Origin: a virus | Length of the DNA stretch: 40,672 bases | IMG/VR virus record: IMGVR_UViG_3300008448_012602 | Span: 1 to 40,672 of that record | Reading direction: 5' to 3' (one strand) | Shown: positions 14,794-24,672 of the stretch, in pieces | Position numbering within the stretch: the first letter of the stretch is position 1 | How the letters are laid out: every line of letters starts with the position of its first letter | Program-made: the position numbers and the translations under genes | The notes under the pieces: model-generated | Databases searched by the model: none | Told to the model about the DNA's origin: nothing | What the model saw: the letters and a program-made list of their open reading frames with translations, nothing else

Positions 14794-17700
14794 TTATATT
14801 CCGTAAGGCTCTCCAAAAGTGATATAGTAAGAATTTCCTGGATAATTTCCTCCTGATCCGCCACCTGTTCCATCTGCATTAAATATATAACTTTGAGAAG
14901 CCGCAATAGTTCCATTTCTTTTAATTAACATGGTAAATGATCCGCTTTCTGCATCATTAGACGCTGTCAAATTCAAATCAAATCTTAAATTAATAACATA
15001 ATTACCAGCATTTCTAACTAAATAATTTGTATAATCTAAAGAACCTGTATCCCCAGCTGAGTGAGCGCCTGATTGATCAATTACTTCTACATCAAATAGA
15101 TTGTATATTGAACCAGTCATACCAGATCCAGAAGGAATAAGAGGGTATCTCAGATTTGTAGATCCAGAAACATAATTATCAGGAAACGGATTATTTCTTG
15201 CTAATACGTATGAATTGCTTGTTCCTAAATAAGAAAAATAAACTCTTTTATCGTTTGCCGCATTAAAATAAAGCATTGGAGTGTAACTATATCCGCTTTC
15301 ATAAATGGTGTGAACTGCATTGATAGACGGCTGTTCGTTATCGAAAAAGTTGTTTTTACTATCGAATTGTTTTACAGTTAAAGTTTTACCTGCTTTAAAA
15401 GTGTTTTGAACTTCGAACCAATTGTTGTTTGATTGATTCAATTCATTAATTCCGCTGACTCTATCAACCAAGTAAACCATTGTAACATCAGTATACCCAG
15501 GAAAAAATATATTAGATTTTATTTGAGAAAATAGACCCAACTTCTGAGTTCTAAGATCTATAACTGGGAATTTTCCGTACGATTTATCTCCCGCATATCC
15601 AAAAGACGCTGTTGTGTATATATTATATTGTCTACCTTCTAATTTAGATCCAAAATATCTCGGTATAGTGCTTCTTTGAGAAAAATAATTAAAATCCTGT
15701 AATTGCGCGTAAGGATTATTTTTGTTAGTGTATGTATTGAAATTATCTGATACCGAATTATCTATTGATTGGGTTATTAATCCAAAATTAACTGGTACAA
15801 TCGAATTATACGAATAATCTAAATCTAAATATTTTGTAGATCTAACAGAAGCTGTTACGTTATTTATAAGAGTATCTAAATAAACGACACTAGATGTCAG
15901 AGCATTGCTTGATTTTTCCGTTTGGTTTCCTAAACTAGTCAAACTAGTTGCAACAACTTGTGTGCCCATATATTCTCCCGTAAATTTCTCGACTCCAAAA
16001 GATTGAGTTACTGATATGTAACCTATCGAAGACGGTACATCTTGGTAAACGGTAGTGTCAGCAGAATAACTTGTGGCCGCGAAAGCTGAAATTGTTCCTA
16101 TATCTATAGATTCAGAATAGTTAGCAAACGCAATTTCAGGCTCGTGACGAGCATACTTACTTCTCTCTAATATATGTGGCTTTATAACAATTCCAGTAGA
16201 AACGTTAGATCTTGCTGGCACAAAATCTTTTACCATTTTGAATAAAGAATTATTATAATACTTTATTAATCTGATGTATTCCCATATAGAATGGGAGTAG
16301 TTATAAGTGCTAAAATAATTATTTCTATAATTGTCTAAACTGTTATACGATGCTGAATAAAGATTTTTTGGATCTCCTATATATTGATCAATGTTAAAAA
16401 CGTTTGCTAATGAAGACGATAGGTTGCTATTAATTTTGTCTGAAGGAGAAAATCCTATTTCTAAGTTATAACTGCTTAATCTATTTAAATCGTTGTATTT
16501 TTGTATAGTTGTATACGGACTTAAAATAGATTCAGATAGATATAGAGCTGAGCTTTGACTAACTATCGATATTTTATCATTATTTATAGAATCTATGCCT
16601 GAAACAGAATTTCTATTGTATCCTCCAAATTCATTTACAGTTAATATGCTATTGGGTATTCCATAACATGCTATTAGAGCTTTTATGCCCCTTTGTGTGC
16701 CTCTAGTTTTTAATAAGTAGGGTAAATTATGATATATGCGTTTGTATACCTCTTTTTGCACTTGATCGTAAGGAAGTATATAAGGTCTTCCTGATCCCGA
16801 AATGCTCGAAGTCACATACGTAGTAATCTTTTCAGAACCTGTAGGAGGCAACAGGGAATTTTGATTATTTGTGCCGAATAAAGAATAGTATACGTCGTTA
16901 GATAGATTTGTATTGGTGTATAATTCTATACCAAATCCCTTTAAAGCATCGGATACAAGATCTAAAGATATTCCTTCGTAAGGATTATTTGAAGCATTGT
17001 ATCTATTTGTGATGTCTTTATAATATATCCATATATTATCGAAATATTGACCAATCATGTCAATAAACGTTATATATGATTCATTGCTATTATCGTCTCT
17101 TAGATATTGAGGTATAGACAATCTTAGTATGTCTTTATTAGTGCTATCGTAAAAAGATGCAGAGAATAAAACAGATGCTGTAGTTGCATTAGGCGTAGTT
17201 GTCGGCGATCCTAACCAAGAAATAGCTTTAGAAGACGTAACAGAGTGTAGAGAGTAGGGTTTTGTGCTAGTAGATTTAGGCCAAGCAAAAGATTCAGATT
17301 CGTAGTATAAATAATATTCGTACGGATCAAATTTTTCTATTACGTTAGAAATATACGTATTTAGTAAATTTACAGACGAAGTCACTGTTGCTTGATTAGC
17401 TGTTCCAACAACAAGACTTTGAGAATATATTTGCTTGTTATAATCTTCTATTAATCCAAGTTTATATACAAAATTATTTACTCTCTCCTCAGCGCTTGAA
17501 AAGTGAATAAAATTATCAAAACTTGAATAATCTACATTTATTGATAGTGCTTTATCTTCGTAGTAAGACATTAGTTGTCTAATTGACGAAGTTAAATTTG
17601 AAGAAAATAATGTATTGTACGAATAATATTGAGTAGTTTGTCCAATTGATTGTTTATCTTTCACATTATAGTTTGGGCCTCTTAATTTAAAAGAGGTATC

Positions 17701-18384
17701 AACTGCTACTGATTCTACCTGTATATCAACTTTGTAACTAACAGAATTTCCTAATTTTTCAACAATTGATAATTGACTTTTTAATTCAATATCAATAGGA
17801 AGAGGTTCATATAATTTTATTAGAAGATAACTATTACCATCGGACTCTGTTATTACAATGGCATTGACTGCTATGATTAAATTATTTCTACCAAAATTCA
17901 AATAAAAATCAGGATAGTAGTTTTTTTGGCTTATATAATTTTCAAATTCATCGAAACCTGCTACGATAGATGTACTAGAAAGATCTTGAGATGCTAATTT
18001 TAATTCTAATCTAGAATTAGAAATTTCTTTAATAAAATATTGAAAAGTGACCGAATCTGATCCAAATAGATTTTTTAAAAAATTATATTGTATATTGATA
18101 ACACCTCTATTATATCCCATCGATTTTACATCTGCCTCAGGATCAATCAATACTCTACTGTATCTATTTCCTACAATATTCGATGTTGGATCTAGTGAAT
18201 ATGGAGCGTTATATCTATAATCTAATAAAAAATTAGAATCGTCCGTGATGAAATACTCTACTGTGTCAACTCCGTCTTCAAATGTATTATTGATATTGTT
18301 ATTAGTGATTAATTGTAAATCTCTAGTACTGTATCTCTGAATCTCAGATCCGAATCCGGTGTATGATATGTTAACAATTTCCAT
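14794..18384 (-). CDS. very large baseplate/tail protein with gpI-like segment
   Basis: 1196 residues, the largest protein in the window and mostly beta-rich. A segment at about residues 545-587 (YHNLPYLLKTRGTQRGIKAL, then ACYGIP and TVNEFGG) resembles the conserved helix-turn region of the phage P2 tail protein I family and related wedge proteins. In those the LP...GT..G..AL..cyG pattern lies at the interface with the gp6/J ring. The C-terminus has a Gly-rich stretch (ADGTGGGSGGNYPGNSYY). It lies two bases after an upstream small gene in the wedge operon. A baseplate wedge arm or a link to fibres is the likely role. The T4 equivalent may be gp7 or gp10 by position; I cannot say which. Confidence 0.65.
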   Translation of the reverse strand: MEIVNISYTGFGSEIQRYSTRDLQLITNNNINNTFEDGVDTVEYFITDDSNFLLDYRYNAPYSLDPTSNIVGNRYSRVLIDPEADVKSMGYNRGVINIQYNFLKNLFGSDSVTFQYFIKEISNSRLELKLASQDLSSTSIVAGFDEFENYISQKNYYPDFYLNFGRNNLIIAVNAIVITESDGNSYLLIKLYEPLPIDIELKSQLSIVEKLGNSVSYKVDIQVESVAVDTSFKLRGPNYNVKDKQSIGQTTQYYSYNTLFSSNLTSSIRQLMSYYEDKALSINVDYSSFDNFIHFSSAEERVNNFVYKLGLIEDYNKQIYSQSLVVGTANQATVTSSVNLLNTYISNVIEKFDPYEYYLYYESESFAWPKSTSTKPYSLHSVTSSKAISWLGSPTTTPNATTASVLFSASFYDSTNKDILRLSIPQYLRDDNSNESYITFIDMIGQYFDNIWIYYKDITNRYNASNNPYEGISLDLVSDALKGFGIELYTNTNLSNDVYYSLFGTNNQNSLLPPTGSEKITTYVTSSISGSGRPYILPYDQVQKEVYKRIYHNLPYLLKTRGTQRGIKALIACYGIPNSILTVNEFGGYNRNSVSGIDSINNDKISIVSQSSALYLSESILSPYTTIQKYNDLNRLSSYNLEIGFSPSDKINSNLSSSLANVFNIDQYIGDPKNLYSASYNSLDNYRNNYFSTYNYSHSIWEYIRLIKYYNNSLFKMVKDFVPARSNVSTGIVIKPHILERSKYARHEPEIAFANYSESIDIGTISAFAATSYSADTTVYQDVPSSIGYISVTQSFGVEKFTGEYMGTQVVATSLTSLGNQTEKSSNALTSSVVYLDTLINNVTASVRSTKYLDLDYSYNSIVPVNFGLITQSIDNSVSDNFNTYTNKNNPYAQLQDFNYFSQRSTIPRYFGSKLEGRQYNIYTTASFGYAGDKSYGKFPVIDLRTQKLGLFSQIKSNIFFPGYTDVTMVYLVDRVSGINELNQSNNNWFEVQNTFKAGKTLTVKQFDSKNNFFDNEQPSINAVHTIYESGYSYTPMLYFNAANDKRVYFSYLGTSNSYVLARNNPFPDNYVSGSTNLRYPLIPSGSGMTGSIYNLFDVEVIDQSGAHSAGDTGSLDYTNYLVRNAGNYVINLRFDLNLTASNDAESGSFTMLIKRNGTIAASQSYIFNADGTGGGSGGNYPGNSYYITFGEPYGI

Positions 18385-18386
18385 TA

Positions 18387-18722
18387 TTATTGTAGCTGAC
18401 TAATGTTTAAATATGTTTGAGATAGATCAACAATTTGTTGTCTAAGCGAGTTTATCTCTTCAATTAAAGCGGCTTTTTCTTGATCTATTACTAATGATCC
18501 TATATATTGTTGACTTCTTTCAATTAAGCTTTCATGAGAGTTTTCTCCTGATATTGGAATATCATAAAATAATGTTTCATACAATGAAAAAAAATCAGAT
18601 ACAGTAGGAGTAGTATCAGGAATATCAGTAGGTTGTGTAAATAACTCCCTAAATTCCGTATCAACTACATTTTCGTAAGTATTTACGCCTTTTATATTTT
18701 TAATAATATCTACTTTTATCAT
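18387..18722 (-). CDS. small baseplate-operon protein with C-terminal coiled coil
   Basis: 111 residues. The N-terminal part is acidic and loosely structured (VVDTEFRELFTQPTDIPDT). The C-terminal 40 residues (EKAALIEEINSLRQQIVDLS) have a clear heptad pattern. The start overlaps the stop of the upstream gene by one base (TAATG), so it is translationally coupled. It may bridge or trimerise baseplate components. No family recognised. Confidence 0.65.
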   Translation of the reverse strand: MIKVDIIKNIKGVNTYENVVDTEFRELFTQPTDIPDTTPTVSDFFSLYETLFYDIPISGENSHESLIERSQQYIGSLVIDQEKAALIEEINSLRQQIVDLSQTYLNISQLQ

Positions 18723-19792
18723 TATCTTATAATTTTAAAAATACAATTACCATCGCTTACAACAGTTTCTCCAGAATTTAATATACTTTTTATTAGTATC
18801 TTATAATATCTTTCAGGTTCTAAACCGTTGATATACAGATTAAAATAACTTCCGTTAGTATCGCAGCTTACTTTTGTGTATGAATTATCAAAATCGATAA
18901 TCATATCTTCTGTTTTTACGTCTTGTATCCCCCAATAAGAGCTACTAGGTAACGCTTTATTTACTGTGTATATAGACGCTGTGGAGAAAGTTCTAACGGG
19001 ATATTTATCTCTTGCGGTTATTCTAAAAACGTATTTTTCCGATTTGTTTTTTATGTAATACGGATTATTAGATACATTCAAAACAGTATTGGAACTATTA
19101 ATAACCTGCAAACTTCCAGTATCGTACACTGAATCATCCCATCGCATTTCTAAGCAAGGAGGAAATATAGTTCTAGTGTCTATACTAAAGAAACTTAAAG
19201 CTATATATGAATCGCTATTGTTTTCTACACTTGAAGTATGCTTTATTAATATTCCGTAGTTATTTTGTCCATTAACCCAATTAGAAAATATACTTGTGAC
19301 GTTTACTTCTACATCTTTATTATCATTATAAGAAAAACTTTGAGTGGTAGGAGACGTTGTCCAAGAACCTCCACCAGGCGTTATATAGTAAGAAGTGTTT
19401 GTCCAATTATTTGAAGACCCAGAATAAGACGCTGTGCTATACCAAGAAACTCCGTTAAAGATAGATGGATTATCTAAGTACTTACCAGTACCCATAATCC
19501 AAGAATTGTTTATCTGGTGAAAATTTAAAGTATATGGCGACGTTAAATTCTCAGCATTAGATAGATATAGTTTTAAATATACATTGTAAGCATTTGAACT
19601 TCTTAATGTATTAATTTTCTGAATGTCAGAATCGCTAAATTTTATTAGAGATCTTCTAATATCATCTGACCCAGCCGCTACTAGTGAATTTTTTACAGAT
19701 ACTTCTAAAATTTCATCTAATCCAGTATTTTTAGTTGGATATGCAGAATATATAGTAGAGTCTGCCTCAGGAAATATTTTATATACTGACAT
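18722..19792 (-). CDS. DNRLRE-like beta-sandwich tail protein
   Basis: 356 residues beginning MSVYKIFPEADSTIYSAYPT followed by KNTGLDEILEVS. That opening is typical of DNRLRE/disaggregatase-related beta-sandwich domains, where a metal or carbohydrate may be bound. The domain continues to about residue 220 (SYIALSFFSIDTRTIFPP). The last 130 residues look like a fibronectin-type strand set (KYVFRITARDKYPVRTF ... YYKILIKSILNSGE). It is located between the gp6-like wedge protein and the 1196-aa protein. A surface, carbohydrate-binding or structural baseplate role is inferred from the fold type and context. Confidence 0.6.
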   Translation of the reverse strand: MSVYKIFPEADSTIYSAYPTKNTGLDEILEVSVKNSLVAAGSDDIRRSLIKFSDSDIQKINTLRSSNAYNVYLKLYLSNAENLTSPYTLNFHQINNSWIMGTGKYLDNPSIFNGVSWYSTASYSGSSNNWTNTSYYITPGGGSWTTSPTTQSFSYNDNKDVEVNVTSIFSNWVNGQNNYGILIKHTSSVENNSDSYIALSFFSIDTRTIFPPCLEMRWDDSVYDTGSLQVINSSNTVLNVSNNPYYIKNKSEKYVFRITARDKYPVRTFSTASIYTVNKALPSSSYWGIQDVKTEDMIIDFDNSYTKVSCDTNGSYFNLYINGLEPERYYKILIKSILNSGETVVSDGNCIFKIIR

Positions 19793-19810
19793 TTAAATAT
19801 TTTTTTATTG

Positions 19811-21664
19811 TTAAAAAGTAACTACTCTGCCTTGAATATCTTTATCTAGATATTTAACTTCAAAAATGCTCGGATCTAAAGAAGGATATAGTATATCATT
19901 TATTGTTGCGCCTGGTATATCGTAAGAATATTTAGAATAACCAGAAGATTCTCCATATAGATTGGTTATTTGTACATTTTGAGTAGTTTGTACGCCTTGA
20001 ACTTGATCTAATAATGAATACACATTAGATAATATTATAGGTTGATTTATTTGGAAATTGTCTATATTAAAATAATCTTGTAAAGCAGTTATACATCTAG
20101 CAATAACGTCTTGACCTGAGAAGTTTGGTCTAATTATCACATCAAAAATACAACCGATATTGATAATAAAAGCGCTTTTTATATTTATAGTATCCGTCAT
20201 CATTCTATATTCGGATAAATATGTATCTATATTTTGAGAAAGCGCTTGAGATGGCTGAGCTAGATTAGCATTTGAATCTAATCCAAGTACGTATAAACTA
20301 ACTAGTGATTGATCTCTATTTGCTGGGCTATTTTTTGAATATTGTACGAATGTAGAATCATCTTTTGTTACGTATACTTTAGCGACTTTTCCAAATTTAG
20401 GATGCATCGATAACACTCTTGACATATAGTCTTGTTGTGTAACTGCTCTTAATTGGCTTGAATATTGCACCATTGAGTTCATTCTCAATTCTTCTATCGT
20501 ATCTCCATCTCCGCCACCTGCTGCAGGAAGAGGGTTATTTGTAACTATAGTATTTTGTTGAGAAGTATTATTTCCAGTCACTGTAAAAGAAACAGGAACC
20601 GTTAGTTGATTGGATTGCGCATTAGATGATGCTCCACCTCCAACTAAATATTGAACTGTTAGAGTTGTATTTTTTGGAGTTAATCCGTAAGTTTGCGTGG
20701 TTACAAAATTAGTAGGATCGAAAGCTGTATTTAGAAGAGTTAAACCGTTTGTCAAACCCATTCCTACTGTACTTGGATCTGGTATTATTGCGGAATCTGC
20801 TACTGAATTTATACCTGATCCAAATTCTAATACTAGAGATTGATTAGATAAAACTCTACTAATAAATCTACGAGGAACGCTTATCTTGTCTATTATATAA
20901 GGTACTTGATTGCTAAACTGATTTAAACTTGGGTAATTAGTCGATGTATTTTGTACGGGATTAAATATATAATCTTGAGCCAAATAAGGAACCTCATACC
21001 AAATATTGCCATCGCTATCAGTTACTTTAACTATAGATATAATATTAGAATCATTTATAGTTATTCTAGGAAATCTGTCTGAATTACCAAAGGTGAATGT
21101 TTGAGATTTTAATTGTCCCGAGATCGCTTTAGCTGATTTCTTTAGAAGATACTTGTCAGGATTTCCAGAGCTTAAACTATAAATAGAAATATCTGTTGGA
21201 TCATAAGATGAAGAAATAGTAAAATCTACTTTTTCTGGTATATAGAAATAAGCTGTAGTAGAAACATTAGATTGAACCTGCATTCCGGGTTGAACTACCA
21301 ATGCGTAATCAAAATCTGGATAATATTGTCCGCCGACTATTTTTGAAGGAACTGTTTGAAACACATCTAGATCTGCTATAGCTGCTGAAGTTATTTTAGG
21401 TCTATATCCTAGCATGTATGCTAGAGAATATAAATTATTTGGCTGCTTTGCGTATTGTAAAAAAGTTTCTTGTAATTGATTGTCTAAATAATAAGACAAT
21501 ACGTCGCCAACGTATGCAGCCATTTCTATAAACATAGATCCTGGTGAAGCTTGGCTGAAATCATTATATACAGTAGGAAAATAAGATTTAGCGTACTCTA
21601 TCAAATCTGACTTGAAAGTAGAAAAATCTTTATTTAAATAATTTATTTGTTTATTATTTGCCAT
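19811..21664 (-). CDS. 6: baseplate wedge protein, T4 gp6 / baseplate J family
   Basis: 617 residues. The N-terminus has the typical gp6/J signature: NYLNKDFSTFKSDLIEYAKS, then SQASPGSMFIEMAAYVGDV followed by LSYYLDNQLQETFL (residues about 38-71). A central domain with GGGDGDTIEELRMNSM (about 389-404) and an RAVTQQDYMSRVLSMHP segment (about 411-427) matches the J-domain GE(T)xxexlR ... VTxxDYexl pattern. Gp6 forms the continuous ring that holds the baseplate wedges. It overlaps the gp25-like gene by one base, the classic 25-6 pairing. Identification is confident; the symbol follows T4 numbering. Confidence 0.9.
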   Translation of the reverse strand: MANNKQINYLNKDFSTFKSDLIEYAKSYFPTVYNDFSQASPGSMFIEMAAYVGDVLSYYLDNQLQETFLQYAKQPNNLYSLAYMLGYRPKITSAAIADLDVFQTVPSKIVGGQYYPDFDYALVVQPGMQVQSNVSTTAYFYIPEKVDFTISSSYDPTDISIYSLSSGNPDKYLLKKSAKAISGQLKSQTFTFGNSDRFPRITINDSNIISIVKVTDSDGNIWYEVPYLAQDYIFNPVQNTSTNYPSLNQFSNQVPYIIDKISVPRRFISRVLSNQSLVLEFGSGINSVADSAIIPDPSTVGMGLTNGLTLLNTAFDPTNFVTTQTYGLTPKNTTLTVQYLVGGGASSNAQSNQLTVPVSFTVTGNNTSQQNTIVTNNPLPAAGGGDGDTIEELRMNSMVQYSSQLRAVTQQDYMSRVLSMHPKFGKVAKVYVTKDDSTFVQYSKNSPANRDQSLVSLYVLGLDSNANLAQPSQALSQNIDTYLSEYRMMTDTINIKSAFIINIGCIFDVIIRPNFSGQDVIARCITALQDYFNIDNFQINQPIILSNVYSLLDQVQGVQTTQNVQITNLYGESSGYSKYSYDIPGATINDILYPSLDPSIFEVKYLDKDIQGRVVTF

Positions 21665-22080
21665 TATTGAGTATTTTGAATAGCTATAGTTACCGTATCA
21701 GAATCTCCAGTATTTAAGATAGTGTAAAAAAATTTTATATTTATTGAATTATCGTCAATATTAGATAGTATATCTATATTTTGTACTTCAATGTTAGGAA
21801 AATTGCTTTTTACTTGACTAGCGATTCTTAATTTTATTTGATCAAAATTTTCTTGGTTTATTTGTTCGAATAGTATCAATCTCAATCCACAACCAAAATT
21901 AGGATTCTGAGGCCTTTCATACTTATCTGTTAATAAAAAATTAATCAAATTATATTTCAATTGATCTTTTGTATTATAGACAGTACTAAAAGCAGATGGT
22001 GATTCAAAAGGAATACTTACGCCAACCCCAGTTGAAGTTCGTAGATCGAGTGGAGAAATATTTTTTATTCCGTAAGCCAT
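21664..22080 (-). CDS. 25: baseplate wedge protein gp25-like (GPW/gp25 family)
   Basis: 138 residues, the usual length. It has the family's core: a start SPLDLRTSTGVGVSIPFESP, helix TKDQLKYNLINFLLTDKYER, then the hallmark PQNPNFGCGLRLILFEQ (about residues 76-92) and a C-terminal beta strand pair. Gp25 initiates sheath polymerisation and joins gp6 in the wedge core. One-base overlaps on both sides couple it to the 152-aa gene and to gp6. Confidence 0.9.
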   Translation of the reverse strand: MAYGIKNISPLDLRTSTGVGVSIPFESPSAFSTVYNTKDQLKYNLINFLLTDKYERPQNPNFGCGLRLILFEQINQENFDQIKLRIASQVKSNFPNIEVQNIDILSNIDDNSINIKFFYTILNTGDSDTVTIAIQNTQ

Positions 22081-22538
22081 TATATTGCGCCTTTTGATAT
22101 TAAGTTTTTCATTAATCCTGAATAATCAGGCACCTCGTTTATTTGTACCATAGATATATCAGAGCTTGGTCTAGCTGTCGCTAACATGCTATTTACATCT
22201 CCAATATTAGCTTCTTTTGGTTGAAAAAAATCTATTGGATTTATGTTATCTGTAGTATATGATAATGTATCATAATCTTCTCCTTGCATAGACATTGCTG
22301 TTTCATTTAATATTGAATTTAAAGGAGAAGAATTTGTAAATTGCAAATTAGATTGTTTTTTGTATGTTTCTGCTGTATTTAATGTCATTGGGAATTGAGA
22401 TTTTTTCATCTCTTTTATAACATTACTTACTCCGGTACTAGACTGTTTATTTTCATGTAGTATCTTTGGCAGCTCTTCTCTTAGAGCCGCTTTAACTTCC
22501 TCTCTAATTAATTTTCTAAGTAAATCTATTTTTGCCAT
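22080..22538 (-). CDS. conserved phage protein with helical N-terminal peptide
   Basis: 152 residues. The N-terminus MAKIDLLRKLIREEVKAALR is an amphipathic helix resembling the capsid-tag class, with IRE as a possible (L/I)-x-E site. The middle and C-terminus are polar and poorly structured, with conserved-looking DYDTLSYTTDNINPIDFFQP and VNSMLATARPSSDISMVQI. I recognise this as a protein found beside gp25 in marine T4-like phages, function unknown. A late-type element lies three bases before the ATG. Confidence 0.6.
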   Translation of the reverse strand: MAKIDLLRKLIREEVKAALREELPKILHENKQSSTGVSNVIKEMKKSQFPMTLNTAETYKKQSNLQFTNSSPLNSILNETAMSMQGEDYDTLSYTTDNINPIDFFQPKEANIGDVNSMLATARPSSDISMVQINEVPDYSGLMKNLISKGAI

Positions 22539-22540
22539 AT

Positions 22541-22553
22541 ATTATAAATATTA
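22541..22553 (-). promoter_or_regulatory. late-type start element TAATATTTATAAT
   Basis: Minus-strand copy three bases from the ATG at 22538, inside the baseplate operon. It could start a gp25-gp6 subtranscript. Confidence 0.5.
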
Positions 22554-22560
22554 TTTTTAA

Positions 22561-24672
22561 TTATTTTAACGAAGCATTTTCATTCTTTAATTGAGTATTT
22601 CTTTGTTCCAATTTTTTTATCTTGTCTTTTAGATCTTTTATTTTTCTTCTCAATAATATTACTGCAGCTGGATTGGCGACTGTTGCAACTATTGCGGCTG
22701 TGTATCTCTTTATTCTAGAATTATGGAAATTAATTTGTTCTAAATTTGCTTTTATTTCGTCTTCATTCGCAGATCTCTTAATTTTAGCCACTTTTTTATT
22801 TTTGACTTTATTATTCGGATCTGATTTCGCTAAAGAATCTGCAAGTTGTCGTTTTTGTTTTGCCATCTGTATTCTCATACGACGACGTAAACGTTTTCCT
22901 CCCTTTAGTTTATTTACGAATGCATTTAAATTTAAAGAATCGTCTTCTTCATCTTCTTCCTCATCTTCGTCTTCATTATCAGGATCGTCATTAATGACAT
23001 CAATATTCAATTCATCTATCGTGTCTATAGATACAGTGGGATCTTCCAAATAATTAGAAGCCTCCTCGTAAATATTTAATTCAGCAGCAGATGTAGTTCC
23101 TTGTACAGATTTTACTAGATTTTTACTAATTAATAATAACTTTACTTCTTGAATAATAACATTGTCGTCAGATGCAAAAGTAGGTGTAGATTGAACAATT
23201 ACGTTTCCGTCTTTATCTAATGCAACGCCGTATCTTCTTTTTCTCGGAATATTTTCATCAGTTAATTTTTCGTCTAATATCGAAATGCTATATCCGCCAA
23301 ATGTTTTTTGTTTGTTTTGTTTATTATTATTGTACGTGTCTAAGTAATTTTTAAAAATAGCTACAGTTGAATCTAGCTTATTTATAGAATCTTTCATCTC
23401 AGAAACCAGAGAAGGATCCATATTATCACAATTTTCTAAATTTAACAAAGATATTTTTAGATTATCAGATATTTCTTGTAGTTTAATTATTATGCCATTT
23501 ATTAAATTAAAAATAGAATCAAGTACAATGCTTATTTCTTGTAATCTATTTTGAAAATACTTTACTGTATCTACAATTTTTCCATTAGCTTCTGACATTA
23601 ATGTTGATAATCCCAAAATCGTAAATATATTAGGCACTGCCAATAATTTTAAAAACTTGTTAATTATCTTTAGTACAAAAACTAGTATTAGACAAACCTG
23701 TACAATAGTTCTACCTAAATTAACGTAAGATATTATTTGATTACAAACGTTTTGAATGCTAGTTAAAGTTCTCAAAATACTCTTAATAGTTCTCGCTATT
23801 TTCTTTGGATCAATTAATTTATCTAATTTTTTTAGCTGCTCTTGTATTTTACCACCTGCAATATTATTTGCAAAACTAACTAAGTCTTTTGGAGTAGATA
23901 GCGCTTGTATTGCAATACACACATTTCTTGTTTTATCTATATAATCTAGTGCTTTTTTTACATCTGCAGAAGCTAGATTTCTCGGATCAGAATATTGAGC
24001 GAAAAAAGACAATATATTATTTATGCCATTTTCAAATATTGTAATTTGAGGAAATGCTTGTAGAAGCTCTGGATTTTTAAATATTTCTTGAGAGTTTACT
24101 CCAACAATATTCTCTAAAAACTGTCTTACATCTGTGATTAAATCGCCTAAAGCTGTTGAGCTTGCAACAGAATTAAAATCTGTATATTCGCTATAGTATC
24201 TATCTATTACTCCTTGTACGTCATACGCAGTTTTTTGTAACGTATATTTTACCCTACCATAAGTAGTATTAATCTCTTGTTTATTTTTTTCTGGATCAAA
24301 ATTAGAGCCTTGCACTGCATTGGAAGAAGCAATATAGGTGAATAAAGAACATAAATCAATAGATGAAAATAATTTTACTATGTTTATAAGACCGTAATCT
24401 AAAGGATTACTAAATTTTCCGTTTTTTAAACCAAACTCAGAAGTGCCTTTTCCGTAATAGTATTGATCTATCTTGTCTTCGATTTTTGTTACTATATCTT
24501 GTATAGTGTGACTTATTTTTCCAAATCCTTCTGCAAGACTTGTACCAGGCGGTGGAGGAGTTTTAATGGCTCCTTCTAAAGTTTGCGCATTAACAGGATT
24601 ATTCGGCGCAGAAATGGCGGGTGGCGCGCTACTTACTGATACAGGTGGTTTATTTACAGAATTATTTCCCAT
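22561..24672 (-). CDS. large helical tail/baseplate-region protein, unknown
   Basis: 703 residues. A Pro/Ser-rich N-terminal tail (about 1-45) leads into a long helical region. A hydrophobic stretch at about 319-357 (IVQVCLILVFVLKIINKFLK) could insert in a membrane. There is a strongly acidic run at about 562-584 (DDPDNEDEDEEEDEEDD), and then a basic region and a coiled-coil C-terminus ending in LEQRNTQLKNENASLK. It lies between the spike-like gene and gp25. It could be a hub-associated or tape-measure-like protein ejected during infection. It is shorter than most myovirus tape measures, so I leave the function open. One-base overlap with the upstream gene. Confidence 0.6.
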   Translation of the reverse strand: MGNNSVNKPPVSVSSAPPAISAPNNPVNAQTLEGAIKTPPPPGTSLAEGFGKISHTIQDIVTKIEDKIDQYYYGKGTSEFGLKNGKFSNPLDYGLINIVKLFSSIDLCSLFTYIASSNAVQGSNFDPEKNKQEINTTYGRVKYTLQKTAYDVQGVIDRYYSEYTDFNSVASSTALGDLITDVRQFLENIVGVNSQEIFKNPELLQAFPQITIFENGINNILSFFAQYSDPRNLASADVKKALDYIDKTRNVCIAIQALSTPKDLVSFANNIAGGKIQEQLKKLDKLIDPKKIARTIKSILRTLTSIQNVCNQIISYVNLGRTIVQVCLILVFVLKIINKFLKLLAVPNIFTILGLSTLMSEANGKIVDTVKYFQNRLQEISIVLDSIFNLINGIIIKLQEISDNLKISLLNLENCDNMDPSLVSEMKDSINKLDSTVAIFKNYLDTYNNNKQNKQKTFGGYSISILDEKLTDENIPRKRRYGVALDKDGNVIVQSTPTFASDDNVIIQEVKLLLISKNLVKSVQGTTSAAELNIYEEASNYLEDPTVSIDTIDELNIDVINDDPDNEDEDEEEDEEDDSLNLNAFVNKLKGGKRLRRRMRIQMAKQKRQLADSLAKSDPNNKVKNKKVAKIKRSANEDEIKANLEQINFHNSRIKRYTAAIVATVANPAAVILLRRKIKDLKDKIKKLEQRNTQLKNENASLK

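Noticed and set aside
22622-23053. Plus-strand ORF with a poly-Ser run
   Set aside because: It is the complement of the acidic Glu/Asp codons of the real minus-strand gene.
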